Part shown: positions 31,401-43,156 of the stretch, one piece after another
Layout of the letters: each line of letters begins with the position of its first letter
Numbering within the stretch: position 1 is the first letter of the stretch
NCBI RefSeq assembly: GCF_008831285.2
Contig: NC_045150.1
Coordinates: 11,577,868 to 11,641,867 of the forward strand
From: Nymphaea colorata
Lineage: Eukaryota > Streptophyta > Magnoliopsida > Nymphaeales > Nymphaeaceae
Length of the DNA: 64,000 bases
Direction: 5' to 3'
Program-made: the position numbers and the translations under genes
Notes under the pieces: model-generated
What the model was told of the DNA's origin: nothing
Database searches by the model: none
What the model saw: the letters and a program-made list of their open reading frames with translations, nothing else

Positions 31401-32867
31401 AATGGACCACAAACATCCGTATGAATCAGTTCTAAGACATCTGAAGCTCTACTTGCATCTGTTTTCTTAATGTTTGTTTGTTTTCCTTTTATACATTCAA
31501 TGCAAACATTAAAGTCTGCAAAATCAAGGGACTCAAGAATTCCATTTGACATAAGCCTTTTCATTCTCTTTTTAGAGATATGTCCTAAGCGCTTATGCCA
31601 TAACTTAGCATAATTCTTATTGGCTAATTTTCTTTTAGTACCACTAGACGTAATATGTAAGGTTTCATGATATGAAGCAATCATATCAAGCAAATAGAAG
31701 TTATCGCTACTAGATAAAGAACCAGTGGCTATTAAATTTGAGTGCAAAAACAACTTAAATTTTAGTCCTCCAAATGAACAATAATAACCAAATTTGTCCA
31801 ACGAAAAAATAGAAACCAAATTCCGTCTAAAAGACGGTACCATATAAGTTTTTGTCAAATTCAAATAACAACCAGTCTTTAACAATAACCGAAAATCTGC
31901 TATGGCTTCAACTTTCTCCTTCTTGCCATCGCCCACATAAATGAATCTTTCAGCATCATTTGGCGTTCGACAATTTAGGGAGTCTTGCATAAGGACACTT
32001 ATGTGAGTAGTAGCACCAAAATCTACCCACCAAGTGTCTTTGGGTACTAAAGTTAAATTAACCTCAGAACAAACCAAAGTGATAAGTGTACCCTTCTTTT
32101 CACACCATGCATGAAACTTAGTACAATCCTTCTTTATATGACCTTCACCCTTACAAAAGAAGCAGTCTGATTGGCTTTCCTTATGCTTCTTCTGTTTTTT
32201 AATGAATGACAGGTCAACTGCAACTTCCTTAATAGTCTTTCTTTTCTTACATATAAAAATTGAATCATTGAACTCAAGAATAGTGCTCAAATTTGCAGAT
32301 ATCATGAAAGCAAAAAATCACTATACAAAAAACAAACCAAAGCGTGCTCACAATCAATACATGTACAAAGATGAAACAACAAATATAAATGAATTTAAAC
32401 ACAATGGCCCAAAAAACCCATCACAAGGTACCGGTGCAATGTTAATATCCAATCTTTGGATTGAAATATTAACTGCAATTGGTATCCTTGGTCAACAATG
32501 AATATGGATAATTAACCATGTCAAACAACGAGTCTATTTTTGGATTGACTCGCTATTTACATGGAAACTTGAAAATTATCATATATTCATTGCCCTGTAT
32601 ACTTAAACCTGACCAAACAACAATCATCCTTTGGGTTGATCATTGTCCGCATGGATCAAGTATACTATCATTTAATGTTCAAAATAGAAAAATTCGTACA
32701 ACAGAGGTCACTTTGACGACATAAAATACAAACCTACTCATTTCGAACAATAGATATGACCAAAGATCAAATTCATAATTCAAACATTCATCTAAAGTAT
32801 ACCCACAATTTTAATAACATGCAAAATATGATACATAAATTAAAATTGCATACAACATTATCCCTAC
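28045..32867 (-). mobile_element. Ty1/copia retrotransposon, lacking 5' LTR and gag N-terminus
   Basis: On the minus strand the order is a zinc knuckle (C-F-F-C-K-G-E-G-H, near 32.16 kb), a protease site where the usual D-S-G reads D-F-G, an integrase with H-K-R-L-G-H, C-I-E-C, H-T-D-V-C-G-P and N-G-V-A-E-R, a reverse transcriptase with Y-V-D-D at 29875-29886, and an RNase H with Y-S-D-S and C-D-S-N-S-A-V. The frames 32305-31304, 31149-30427, 30417-30145 and 30093-29011 are separated by stops or shifts. A purine tract (AAGTGGGAGA) precedes a 3' LTR at 28495-28045 (TG...CA). No matching 5' LTR or primer site is seen before the sequence turns into a WAT1 exon at ~32.87 kb. The mutated protease and broken frames make it inactive. 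Confidence 0.9.
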
Positions 32868-33134
32868 AGGTGTGGCTACCTCTCGTTCATCTTCGCCTAT
32901 CATTAGAGACCAATTTAATTAAACAATTAATTTAATTAATTATATTCTTGTTAGAAGAAAAAATGGAACATAATTGATTTGGTGGATATGCTTAAGGGAG
33001 TAGTAATTCATTACCTAATTCATTACCTGGATGATGAACCATATGGCCATGCACAAAGTGTTGGCTGTAGCCAAGAACCAGCCCAGCGCTAGGTTGCCCA
33101 GCTCCGGCGACCCTGCATGCCGGCGCACCAGATG
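32868..33134 (-). pseudogene. WAT1 exon 3/4 end plus start of exon 5 (third copy)
   Basis: 33134-33027 reads H-L-V-R-R-H-A-G-S-P-E-L-G-N-L-A-L, then L-A-T-A-N-T-L-C-M-A-I-W-F-I-I-Q, and has a CAG/GTAATG donor, with no stop. A 12-bp duplication of ATTACCTAATTC follows. After the short intron the fifth exon starts near 32.90 kb, shows a TAG after about six codons and is cut at ~32868, where the copia remnant begins. Confidence 0.75.
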
Positions 33135-33414
33135 TAAATTTTTTATTTTTAAAAAATACGAGGGAAGCCATGGCCCCTCCCTCTCAGGTAGTATCTTGAA
33201 TCTTCTTTAAGAGACTGACTGATCCCATACGGTTGGGCATCCAAGAATATGATACGTATAACTCACCTACCTCTCTTTGTTTGTCACTGTTTCACCTACC
33301 TATAACTATAATATAATAATTATAATAAGAAAATGTATAAAAGTATATTAAAATCAAATTATATATGTGTCATCGGGCCAAACGCCTTGCCCGAAAGTTG
33401 ACTTCAAAGCATAT

Positions 33415-33576
33415 AAAAAGATTAACAGCAACAAAGCCTTCAAAAGAATAATATTAAAAAGAAATAGCATATGACACCTGATGCTAATATATTGGTTTAT
33501 AAATTGAATCGATTTTCCACCAACCTCGGACTTAAACAGTGGCCGAGTCATGTGATTTTCTGTTTTTAAAGGACAT

Positions 33577-33643
<67 letters not shown>

Positions 33644-34250
33644 GGCTCTATATAAGAGTATTTCTAAACTAGCGATTTTTCTCTCTCTGCCACTGGATTT
33701 GACTCATTTTTTAAGTACAGCTGCCGTCGATGTGAGTGATTCAGCTGGTCAAAGAACAGGAAGAAAAATCTCTTGATTCAAGTTCTTTCCAGTTAACTTC
33801 TGCACTGACTTTCGCCAAAGAGATGTGGGGCGAATTCGAGTTCATTCAAGTTTGGCATTTGAAATAAAAGGGTGCTGTTAATGATTTGGAGTAATTCAGC
33901 AATCAATTTCAATGATTTTAAACTGATCATAGAATCACGATTGACGAGATTGAAGTGAGTAGTTCCTGTCTTACTGTTCGAAGTTGAAGTAATATTCAAG
34001 GTGGAGACGTTGATTTAGAATCGGATAATTGTTCGATGATACTGTTTCCAAAAAATTGGATACAGAAAAAAATTTAATAATAGCTGTTCTTAGCAGTTTC
34101 GTTCAATATGCCTGGGACATTTTTCATAAATTAGCTGACTCAATAGATCAAATTATATAATATCATCATAATAAGAAAGATAACAAAAACATTACTCTCT
34201 CTCTCTCTTTCTATGATCTATAAACGTAACCCCGTATGACCTATCTTTCA
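33415..34250 (+). repeat. Inverted copies of 10140-10412 and of 1960-2440, upstream of a WAT1 exon 1
   Basis: The first half is the reverse complement of 10140-10412, the second that of 1960-2440, so two blocks that lie 8 kb apart on the left are adjacent here. The second half sits directly 5' of the plus-strand exon 1 at 34469 and is a candidate ancestral promoter. A (TA)n tract fills 33580-33640. Confidence 0.65.
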
Positions 34251-34468
34251 TCTCATTTCAGTGCTGATTTTGAGATTGACAACTTCAGCCTGTTCGCATC
34301 TTCTTTTCTCTGCAATATCGTTGGTGATGAAAAGAAGGCAAAAGCAGAGGAGCTAATTCAAGGAGAGAGAGAGAGAGAGAGAGAGAGAATTATCAAATAT
34401 ATATTATGCAAAAGGGAACAAATAATCATGAAAATTATTATAGTAGGAGGAGGAGAAGGGTGGAAGGG

Positions 34469-34640
34469 ATGAAGGTGGTTGTGTGCATGGTGGTGATGCA
34501 GGTGGCATTAGCAGGGATGACTGTCCTCTACAAGATCTCCGTAGACCGAGGGATGAGCCTCCGAGTCCTCATCGCTTACGGCTACATTTCGGGGCCACCC
34601 TCCTCTGCCCTCTTGTTCAGTTTCTTCTTTTCACACAGAA
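34469..34640 (+). pseudogene. WAT1-related first exon, plus-strand copy, truncated
   Basis: ATG 34469 opens M-K-V-V-V-C-M-V-V-M-Q-V-A-L-A-G-M-T-V-L, then Y-K-I-S-V-D-R-G-M-S-L-R-V-L-I-A-Y, the first two helices of a WAT1-related protein. Compared with the copy at 35732-35904 one T is missing in the I-F-G-A-T-L segment (~34587). The exon then breaks at ~34616 and continues into the sequence also found at position 250. No donor is left. It is the only WAT1 piece on the plus strand, so this block has been inverted. Confidence 0.75.
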
Positions 34641-35731
34641 AAAAAAAACATGAGAACTTGTACCAATTGAAAGAAAATAGGATAAATTCCATCTTTTAAC
34701 AAGCAGAATGTGTTCAAGAATTCATGTGATGGCAATGACTGAATGTTCTCCTTTCTTAGCACGTAGCAGACGTTCTTCTATTCAGCAGAATATTTGTATT
34801 TTGTATTTTGTCCTCTTGCTTATGTTTAAATGTATATAAGAAGTCCAAAAGAAACTTTTGAATTCCCTCAAACTAAATTCCTTCAGTCAGACCCTCCACC
34901 CACTCCTCACTGTGGGGTTAGCAGCCACAATTTGATATTTATAGCACCATATTTTATGCAGGCAAAAGAAGTTCATTTCTATGACATATTTTGTGCAGGC
35001 AAAAGTAGTTCATTTCTATCTTTTTTATTTATATACCATGTGTGGATAGCTTCTGGTGCATTTGGAAGATGTAAACAAACTGAGATCACAAAACTAAAGA
35101 TCAAATCTAATGATTTTTATAAACTAAGTTTGACAAGTGAGCTCTAAGGCTACATAACTGAGACTACTTTCATCTTGGACAGTTTCTCCAAGTTTGATGA
35201 TGCCTCCAGAGTGAAGTTCTCAAACTAGAAGTTGAAACTTTATTCCTCAATATATATGACCATTGACCAGCCATGGAAGCTCCAAAAAATTAAAGTTTAT
35301 GTAATTACATACAATTTGTGCACTACACTGTTCCAATATGGAGACAGACAAGCATGGTAGTGCCAAAGATCAAGGTTCAGAGAAGACATTCGTCTTCCAG
35401 TCCAACAAGAATTCGTCTTGAAAGATATTCTAGATAAAAAATGAGCATGTACTTATGATTAAATTCAAGCTATTTTCAGAAAAAAATGTTGATTTTTATA
35501 CTGCTGAAAATTTCAATATATTCTAGAAGCTATTAATAAGATGATTGAAAGTGAACATTTAAATCCTACATACAAACATACCACATGTTTAATATATATC
35601 AAAATAATACACGTTTCATATATATCAAATTATTCTTAAGAGTTAATTAGATCAGTTCTATAAGCTAGTCAAAAAAATTACATTAAAGTAATACGTTTCA
35701 AATGGTGATGGGGTTAAATTCATAGGCATAC
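34641..35731. repeat. Direct copy of 250-1260
   Basis: Matches 250-720 and 970-1260 with small indels. It is intergenic DNA lying between two oppositely oriented first exons. No gene. Confidence 0.7.
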
Positions 35732-35904
35732 TTCTCCAAGAAAAAGGCAAGAGGGCAGAGGAGGGTGGCCCCAAAAATGTAGCAGTACGCGATGAGGATT
35801 CGGAGGCTCATCCCTTGGTATACAGAGATCTTGTAGAGGATGGGCATCCCTGCTGATATCACCTGCGCCACCACCATGCACAGCATCACCTTCATCCATT
35901 CCAC
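35732..35904 (-). CDS. WAT1-related transporter, first exon, intact copy
   Basis: ATG at 35904 (or three codons in, M-K-V) opens a frame without stops: C-M-V-V-A-Q-V-I-S-A-G-M-P-I-L-Y-K-I-S, then G-M-S-L-R-I-L-I-A-Y, then C-P-L-A-F-F-L-E. It ends at a GAGAA/GTATGCC donor. This is the first helix, loop and second helix of the family, and the exon length fits. It is the only undamaged first exon in the window. The next exon in the same direction should be exon 2, which I do not find. Downstream on the minus strand are 28-33 kb of copia and the dehydrogenase pseudogene, so it may be an orphan exon or belong to a gene broken by insertions. Confidence 0.75.
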
Positions 35905-36179
35905 CCTTCTCCTCCTCCTACTGTAATAAAATTTTCATTATTATTTGATCCCCCCTCCATAATATATATATATATATGACAACTCTCTCTCTCTCTCTCT
36001 CTCCCCTTGAATTAGCCCTTTGCTTCTACCTTCTTTTCTTCAACGATATTGCAGAGAAAGGAAGAGGGGAACAGGCTGAAGCTGCCAATCTCAAAATCAG
36101 CACTGAAATGCGATGAAAAATAGGTCATACGGGTCACATTTATAGGTCATAGAGAGAGAGAGAGAGGGAGTAGGTGAGG

Positions 36180-36393
36180 CATGCCTGGTATGCCTTCTTT
36201 CCTCCTTTCTCTCATTTAAGTCTGCTTAGGCCTCATAATTTGTCTCACTAATTGGAAATTTTCTGATATATATATAAATATATATATATATCATGCCTGG
36301 TATGCCTTCTTTCCTCCTTTCTCTCATTTAAGTCTGCTTAGGCCTCATAATTTGTCTCACTAATTGGAAATTTTCTGATATATATATAAATAT

Positions 36394-36466
<73 letters not shown>
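36180..36466. repeat. 112-bp tandem duplication plus (TA)n
   Basis: CATGCCTGGTATGCCTTC... occurs at ~36180-36290 and again at ~36292-36402 with no difference I can see. Each copy ends in a TA tract, the second running on to 36466. As at 12.1-12.4 kb, a duplicated unit is bounded by TA tracts. Confidence 0.9.
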
Positions 36467-36470
<4 letters not shown>

Positions 36471-36889
36471 CTGAAATCCTCCATCCATCTTGAACATACA
36501 GGTTTGTCAAACATGGACTGCAGAGCAAAATAAGCCCTTTTGCAAAACAGATCATGGTAAGTTCCTCAATTCTTTGCAAAGAAAGCTAATTTCCTTTTAG
36601 GGTGTGCGAATGAGACACGCAACCCGATGTTTTACAAATTTTTCAAAGATTGTTGTGATATATTTGTCAAATCACTTCTTTTAATATTAATTACCATCTC
36701 TTTAACGCGTTTGCATTTATTGTTCTAAGAGAGGTAAAGCCACGATAAGTCAGTTCTGTACATTTGGAGATTAATCAGGAACGAGTAGGCGTCAAAAACT
36801 TTCTAATTGACGATGTTGCAATCCAATTATATGTATATACATATGTATGTAGCAGTAGGTACATGCGAACAGAATATCAGGTTACTTAT

Positions 36890-37534
36890 TTTATCTAAAG
36901 AATAAATTCACTCTCCTCATTAAAGAATAAATTCACTCTCCCATTAAGCAGGAATTCTAATTGAACAGTAATGCCTTCTCTACATTCACAGTCCAATCCC
37001 TTCACCTGGTTTTTCAAGTTCTATTCTTGCCTTTCTTGGTAAAAGGAAATGAGAAACTTCACATTGACATTGGAGAATTTAATAATAGACTTCCTCTTTT
37101 ATCCGGTCCTCGTATTCATATTAACAAATTGGAAAAGAACCAGAAATAGGCTCTGATTCATTTACGTGGAAAATAATTGTCATCTGCGGAAAGCTAGTAA
37201 AGGATGTTCATTCCATCAACTATTACATGCACCACCACCACGCACAGCACTGCCTTCATCCCCTCCCTCCTATTCCTTCCACTTACCTCCATTAATGGCC
37301 ACCACCGTCACTACTGATCTCCCTCTCTAAATCTACCAAGATTTTTGCTTCTTGTTTGCCTAAGTCCACGAGAGAGCTTCACATTGACTTGAGGTATGCT
37401 CTTCTTCAAGCATGCCTCTCCAAAACCTTGGAGGCAGGAAGGTTTAACATGAAGTTTTTAAGAAAAAAAAGATGGTTTCTCCTAAATGAACATTAAAAAA
37501 ATATAAAATGGCTCAAATGGCAAGTACATGTGGT

Positions 37535-37568
<34 letters not shown>

Positions 37569-37870
37569 GTGGGAAGAATATAAGGTTACTTATTTTATCT
37601 AAAGAATAAATTGACTCTCCGCATTAAGCAGAAATTCTAATTGGACAGTAATGCCTTCTCTACATTCACAGTCCAATTCCTTCACCTGGTTTTTGAGGTT
37701 CTATTCTTGCCTTTCTTGGTAAAAGGAAATGAGAAACTTCATATTGACATTGGAGAATTTAATAATAGACTTCCTCTTTTCTCCAGTCCTCGTATTCATA
37801 ATAACAAATTGGAAAAGAACAAGAAATAGGTTCCAAGTCTTTTAAACGGAAAATAATTGTCATCTGCGGA
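36890..37870 (+). repeat. Two direct copies of a ~290-bp segment
   Basis: 36890-37190 and 37580-37870 are near-identical, with a third partial relative at 2830-2900. Each holds the same 62-codon open frame (starting at 36961 and 37641), which I do not recognise. Conservation of the frame reflects recent duplication, not evidence of coding. Confidence 0.75.
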
Positions 37871-38025
37871 AAGCTTGTATAGTATGTTAATTCCTAACGA
37901 CGTGTGTTTAGAGATTAGGACAGAGTACAACTAATTCTAAATAAAACTAAGCAAACCAATTTTTGTTTAGTTTCTGAGTTCGCCAGCTTTCATAGTTTCA
38001 AGTTAGGCACCTAAATGCTCTAAGA

Positions 38026-38200
38026 TGGTTGGCATAGCTAATTGGGCCAATGGTTCATGATTCAATTTCCATGGGCTCCGACCCTTTATGCAAGCTGAAG
38101 CGGGTGTAAGCTTTGGAAGTGAAGGTACAAAGTCTATCTGAGTGAGTGTGGTTTCCTCACAGTGTAAAGGCAAAAAGTTAAAAGCGTTTTAAGGTTCGTT
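38026..38200 (+). mobile_element. Possible tRNA-derived SINE
   Basis: TGGCATAGCTAATTGG resembles a pol III A box, and GGTTCATGATTC, about 17 bases on, loosely resembles a B box. The spacing is shorter than in a true tRNA. Neither a poly-A/T tail nor target duplications could be fixed. Tentative. Confidence 0.3.
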
Positions 38201-38499
38201 TTTGGGATATGAGGCCTTGATAGGTGTCATCATCAATTCACTGGTGGTCGTTATTGAAGTAGTTTCCGGAATGGCTCTTCTGCCTCTACTGTTACCTTTT
38301 CTCCATCTTCGATCAAGTTGATCCATATTTTGGAATTTCTTCATACATACGACAAAGCCCATGAAAAGGAAAGTTTCATCGTGTGGAATATGGTTCTCTA
38401 AAAATGCGGAAAGCTATTCTCAATTTCTTGATATAGGCTAGGCCAATTTCGAATCTGCAGGCATCATCAAATTGGCACATCATCGCACATGCATTCTTT

Positions 38500-38940
38500 A
38501 CATTTACTGTAACCAATGTTTGGAATCTTGCATTTTTTTAAGAAGGCTACATAAGTTTTATTTTTTGAGAAAAAAAATTACAAACTATTTTAGTTTCTTT
38601 ATACAAATACATATCCTGATAAAATCAGGATGTTTTAGAAAGAAAAATGAATATTCCTTAGAGCGAGAGAGGGTAACTAGAGTACAAAAATGTTGTAATT
38701 TCGTTCCCATTATTGTTGTTATTATTCCTCGGAATAGAATCTTATTGTTGTTATTAATGGCACTCTGGTGTTCTGCCTGATGCGGGCATCTAAATTCTTA
38801 CCCACCTCGTGAAAGGCAATGAATGGATAAAAAAGTGTGTTTTGGGTAAGGTGAGGAATTAAAGGTTGCCTATTTATGTTTGAGGACTTGCTGTTTACAT
38901 GACTTTGATCACGAGTATTTTTAGTTGCATTTTTTTGGAA
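38500..38940. repeat. Direct copy of 14255-14660 joined to copy of 9455-9540
   Basis: Here the two blocks run together without the GGGGCGGAG-family element that ends one and begins the other elsewhere. This copy therefore probably shows the older, uninterrupted state. Confidence 0.65.
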
Positions 38941-38984
38941 GGAAGCTGAAAAATTATTTCACAATTAATGGTTAGCTGATGATC

Positions 38985-38986
<2 letters not shown>

Positions 38987-39034
<48 letters not shown>
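38987..39034. repeat. (TA)n microsatellite followed by a short direct repeat
   Basis: About 23 TA units. The words TATATTTCACAGAATTGTAGG occur right after it and again at ~39068. Confidence 0.9.
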
Positions 39035-39036
<2 letters not shown>

Positions 39037-39719
39037 CACAGAATTGTAGGAAAACATATACATATATATATATTTCACAGAATTGTAGGGAAACATTACT
39101 TAACTCTTAAGAAAGGAAAGAAAAGATTCCGTCGTTGAAAAGTGGAGCAATTAAATAACGTTACAAATTTTATCGTATAGTGGAAAAAATTAATAGTTTA
39201 TTTGATTTTGGATGGGTACTTGGATCCGATGGTTCACATTTGCTTTGAATTGGTTTAGATTTTGACATACATACATATGTATTTATTTGAACAAAGATGA
39301 TTTATCGTTAATGATGCCAGCATAATATAAGTAAATATTATAAGTATACAATGAACATCTTAAATGCGATTTTTTTTTCCAAATAAAATAAGCCCATTTT
39401 GCTGTACCTTCATTTACTATGATAAACTTACGTTACATGCAATAATAGAAGTTAAGTGTAAATGCTCAAATTATATCTGGTATTCGCCATATTTGATCGC
39501 ATAATTGAGGTCCCAGCATATTTTCTAGACTTAAGCAAAGGGAAAGAGATTGAGAAGCTTCATAGGCTTCCACATCTCTTTGACGAAAGTCAGTGCAGAA
39601 GTTAACTGGAAAGAACTTCAATCAAGAGATTTTTCTTCCTGTTCTTTTACCCGCTGAATCAGGGGATTAGTTTTTCCCATAAAAAAAAAATCATAATAAT
39701 AAGAACAAAGGGCTGAAAT

Positions 39720-40079
39720 TAGGCCTGGGCGTCGGGCCGGGCCTGGGCTGGGAAATACCTGGCCCGGGCCGCCGGCGGCCCGGGCCCGATAGGCTGGCCC
39801 AGCCCTGCCCGGCCCGGGCCCGATAGGCTGGCCCAGCCCTGCCCGGCCCGGCCCGGCGGTGGCCCAGCCCGGCCCGTTTAGATTAAAAAATTATTTTTTT
39901 TATTTTTTTATTTTAAAAATATATATTTATTATTAATAAATATATTTTCTATTTTAAAAAATTATTTTGTAATTAAAAAATTAATTTTTAATTTTAAATG
40001 GACCGGGCCCGGGCCGAGACGGGGGCTATCGGGCCGGGGCCGGGCCAGGCTCACCGGCCCGGCCCGATGCCCACCCTTA
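39720..40079. mobile_element. hAT-like MITE with 8-bp target duplication
   Basis: A 360-bp element with GC-rich terminal inverted repeats of about 24 bp (TAGGCCTGGGCGTCGGGCC against TAAGGGTGGGCATCGGGCC read inward) around an AT-rich centre, and no coding capacity. It is flanked by GCTGAAAT (39712-39719) and GCTGAAAC (40080-40087), an 8-bp duplication with one mismatch, as made by hAT transposases. The paralogous sequence at 2475-2520 runs through the same flank with a single GCTGAAAA and no element, an empty site. Some internal GGCCC arrays repeat twice (39776-39806 and 39813-39843). Confidence 0.85.
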
Positions 40080-40264
40080 GCTGAAACAAAAAAAAAAAAA
40101 TGCACGAATCCAAAGTATTTTTACCAAACATCGACTGCAGCTGTACTTAAAAAATCAGTTAAATGCAGCAGATATTCTCATCAGTGGGCAAAGCTGGCAC
40201 GGTCTAAAGACTTAAGACCCAATTGTTAATTACCGAATGAAGGTCCAAGACCTGCAGGTTGGAC

Positions 40265-41220
40265 TGAGTCAAGCCTCGTTCTTACTTCAGCACCAATGGG
40301 TCTGTGTGGGCAGTTGCCCACAGAGGCCAATTTGTGGCGTCACACCTGTCCCTTGCACTTAATCTGAATCTCGTATGAAACGGAGTAAGAAAGTAAGACT
40401 TTGTCTCTCCTACCATTGTCAAAGACAGACCACACGCTGAAACAAATTTAATGTTTGAGCACCTGAACTCAAGCTTGGGTGCCAAATGACTAAAATGCCT
40501 CAGATAAGCAAGAGTGGATACTGCCTCATATAAGGATAAATGTGGAAAGGAGAAAATTAATTGCCTTTTAAGCAAACAAAAATGCATACCCACATAACCA
40601 CGTTGGAGAATGGAATTAAGAGTTAAGCCACTAATTTCAATAGTTTGCTCCAAAGGGTCATTCGGCAGCAGGACATTGAGTGGATGATTCATACATTTTT
40701 TTTATTTCAGCCCTTTGTTCTTATTATTATGATTTTTTTTTATACTTCCTAAGGAAAATACTATTCCTGATTCAGCTGGTCAAAGAACAGGGCATCCATG
40801 AAGAAATCAAATTCAATGATTTTAAACTGATCGTAAAATCACGATTGACGTACTTGATGTGAGTAGTTCTTGATTTACTGTTCAAACTTTGAAGTAATAT
40901 TCAAGGTGGAGACGATGATTTAGAATCTTGATCGATGAAACTGTTTCAAAAAAATCGGATACAAAAAAAAAATATTAGCTGTTCTTAGCCATATGTCTCA
41001 GACAATTTTCACAATTGCTGACTAAACATGTCACAAAATTGGCTGATGTAGCCCCAACACCTATTGTAAACCGATGCACTTTGATGCCAAATGCTTATAG
41101 GACTGCTGACTTTTTGCAGCTTCGATTGCTTACTCTCTTAAGAAATATAACAAAAGCATTTCTCTCCCTCTCTCTCTATGATCCATAAATGTAAGCCCGT
41201 ATGGCCTATCTTTCATCTGA
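40265..41220. repeat. Copies of 11100-11530 (direct) and 1960-2440 (inverted)
   Basis: 40265-40675 repeats 11100-11530. 40765-41220 is the reverse complement of 1960-2440 and so resembles the upstream region at 33.7-34.25 kb, but no WAT1 first exon follows. No gene here. Confidence 0.7.
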
Positions 41221-41892
41221 CCTGGTGGGCGAAGGGAGGTGCGGCTCTTACAGCCATCAGTTCAGCAACCGGCATTTTTTATATAGTGAGAACAGGAAGT
41301 GCTTGTAATTTGGCGGATTCATATTCATGACACCTATTTGTCTATTTTGAGTAAAGGGTGTTGGGTGGGTATTCTAGTAAGGTTGGATGTCCGGTCAAGT
41401 CTTTGGTACTCAGTCCAAAATGGCTAGGTCGAGCTTTAGTTTTGAACTAATCAGACCCGACCCGACCCACAAGCAAATGGGTCGGGCTCGGGCCCAGGTT
41501 GTGGGCCCAATAGGGCCCGATAGACCCGGTAGATATGGTGACTCATTTTAGAATGGCGCATACTTTCGGATAGGTTTAACTTGAGTCGTCCGAACCAAAT
41601 TCAACTGGTGCATGCTTTGATAGTCCCGGACAAGTCCGGGAAGAAAGAACAAAATTTATGGTAATATATATAACAAATTTCATCAAAATTGGGTTTTTTT
41701 TTTCAACAGGAAACAAATTAGCACTCACAGTTTACTTACATATGGACAAAAAAAAAATTTTTTGAGGACGGGATAGGGCCCATGTGCCCTTAGCTCCACC
41801 CCTGGATCTATCTCCATGCACTTGCTTTTAGGACTATGTCGGATGATGCTCTCGCTATGTTTCGACTTTGTATATTGGTGTCCCTCCTTTTA

Positions 41893-42780
41893 CAACACAA
41901 GAATATCAACCTGGGTGTCCTAGGGAAGGCTGAGTATCTCTCCTTGGAATTCACACACCCATGGATGAGTGCTCTACCACTGTAGCGGGTGAATAGATCC
42001 ATACTGTTCTGTGACACCACGGGGGTTGTCACTCGGCTGTAGGCCGCCCGCGGTGTGCACGTGCCTGTGTTTGCACCCACAAAAACTGTCAATTCACTGA
42101 AGTTAATGAAAATGGAAAGTATATGAATGAAATGTATGTGAATGATGTGCTTGTGAATAAAATGAATGAGAATGCTAGGTTTATGCATGCCTTGTAAATT
42201 GAAATTGTGTTATCGTGGTCATTGAATGACCTTTACATGTCGTGGTATATGTGAGGGGCCTTCTTGGTAAATGATGTGACTATGCCCTGACACGACATGA
42301 TGATAGATTGTTTTTATTATTGTTCTCATATTTGAGCCCTACCTAAGAGGATTTGAAATTTTTTTGGCTTGTTGTCATACTGCGAAGACAGCCTTCAGTT
42401 GTTTCCTTTCTCAGGTTTTGGCGGACCTGGGGCAGCAGGTCGATCGGATGGCTTCACTCACATCCTACTGGGAATGTTTTGGGTCGTTTGTAGTGCCAGG
42501 GCGTCGTGTTTTTTGTTATATTGATGTCATGTTTTGTTAGGCATCAATTACATGGTTTGAGGCATTTTGTCATACACATTGATGTAAGTTTATATCAAAT
42601 GAAATTCTTATATAAACGAAAGTTTACCCCATTATTTCTAATGGCATAGCTCCCTCGAATTGTTGTGTCGTCACACCTTAATGCTTTACCCCTTCATTTT
42701 GAATTGTTTTGTCGTCGCACCTTAATGCTTTATGTTTAGAGAAAAAAAGTGTTTGAGAGTCAAAAGGTTGGGGTGTGACA
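41893..42780 (-). mobile_element. Probable solo LTR or LTR-element insert
   Basis: The duplicated block 6520-8030 / 41815-43505 is interrupted here by about 890 bp absent from the 6.6-kb copy. On the minus strand the insert begins TGTCACACCCCAACC at 42780, a start typical of plant Gypsy-type LTRs. It has no coding frames of interest. The other end and target duplication are not clear. Confidence 0.5.
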
Positions 42781-43156
42781 GCTTTGCAGGAGTTGAAAAT
42801 GAAAACTAGCTGCCTACATAGCCCCTGGTCTATCTATCGCACTAACCTCCTCCATAGTGTGACATTGGACTACAATGAATTTATCCGTAGAAATTACTGA
42901 AGCAATGGTTATAATATGAGACAGCTTCCAATTATAGGCATATATGTATGAGATATGTAGGTCTGTTTTTCAATAATTAAAGAACACTTGCTTCTTTTGA
43001 GAAGTATTTCAGTCTTTTGAGAAGCAAACAAGATATTGGCTCACTTAGGACTCTTGTTTTGAAAAACTTTTCTTACATGCTAATGCTTAATACTGGACTA
43101 TTCCTAAGTGCATGGAAAAACTGGCTGTGAGAGCTGCATGCTCCTGACTCAATTAG

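Noticed and set aside
40282-40692. 136-codon minus-strand frame in a duplicated block
   Set aside because: The sister copy at 11100-11530 does not keep the frame, and no homology was recognised.
41808-42188. 126-codon minus-strand frame
   Set aside because: It crosses the border between a duplicated intergenic block and an LTR-like insert, and the protein shows only low-complexity Ile/His and no motif.
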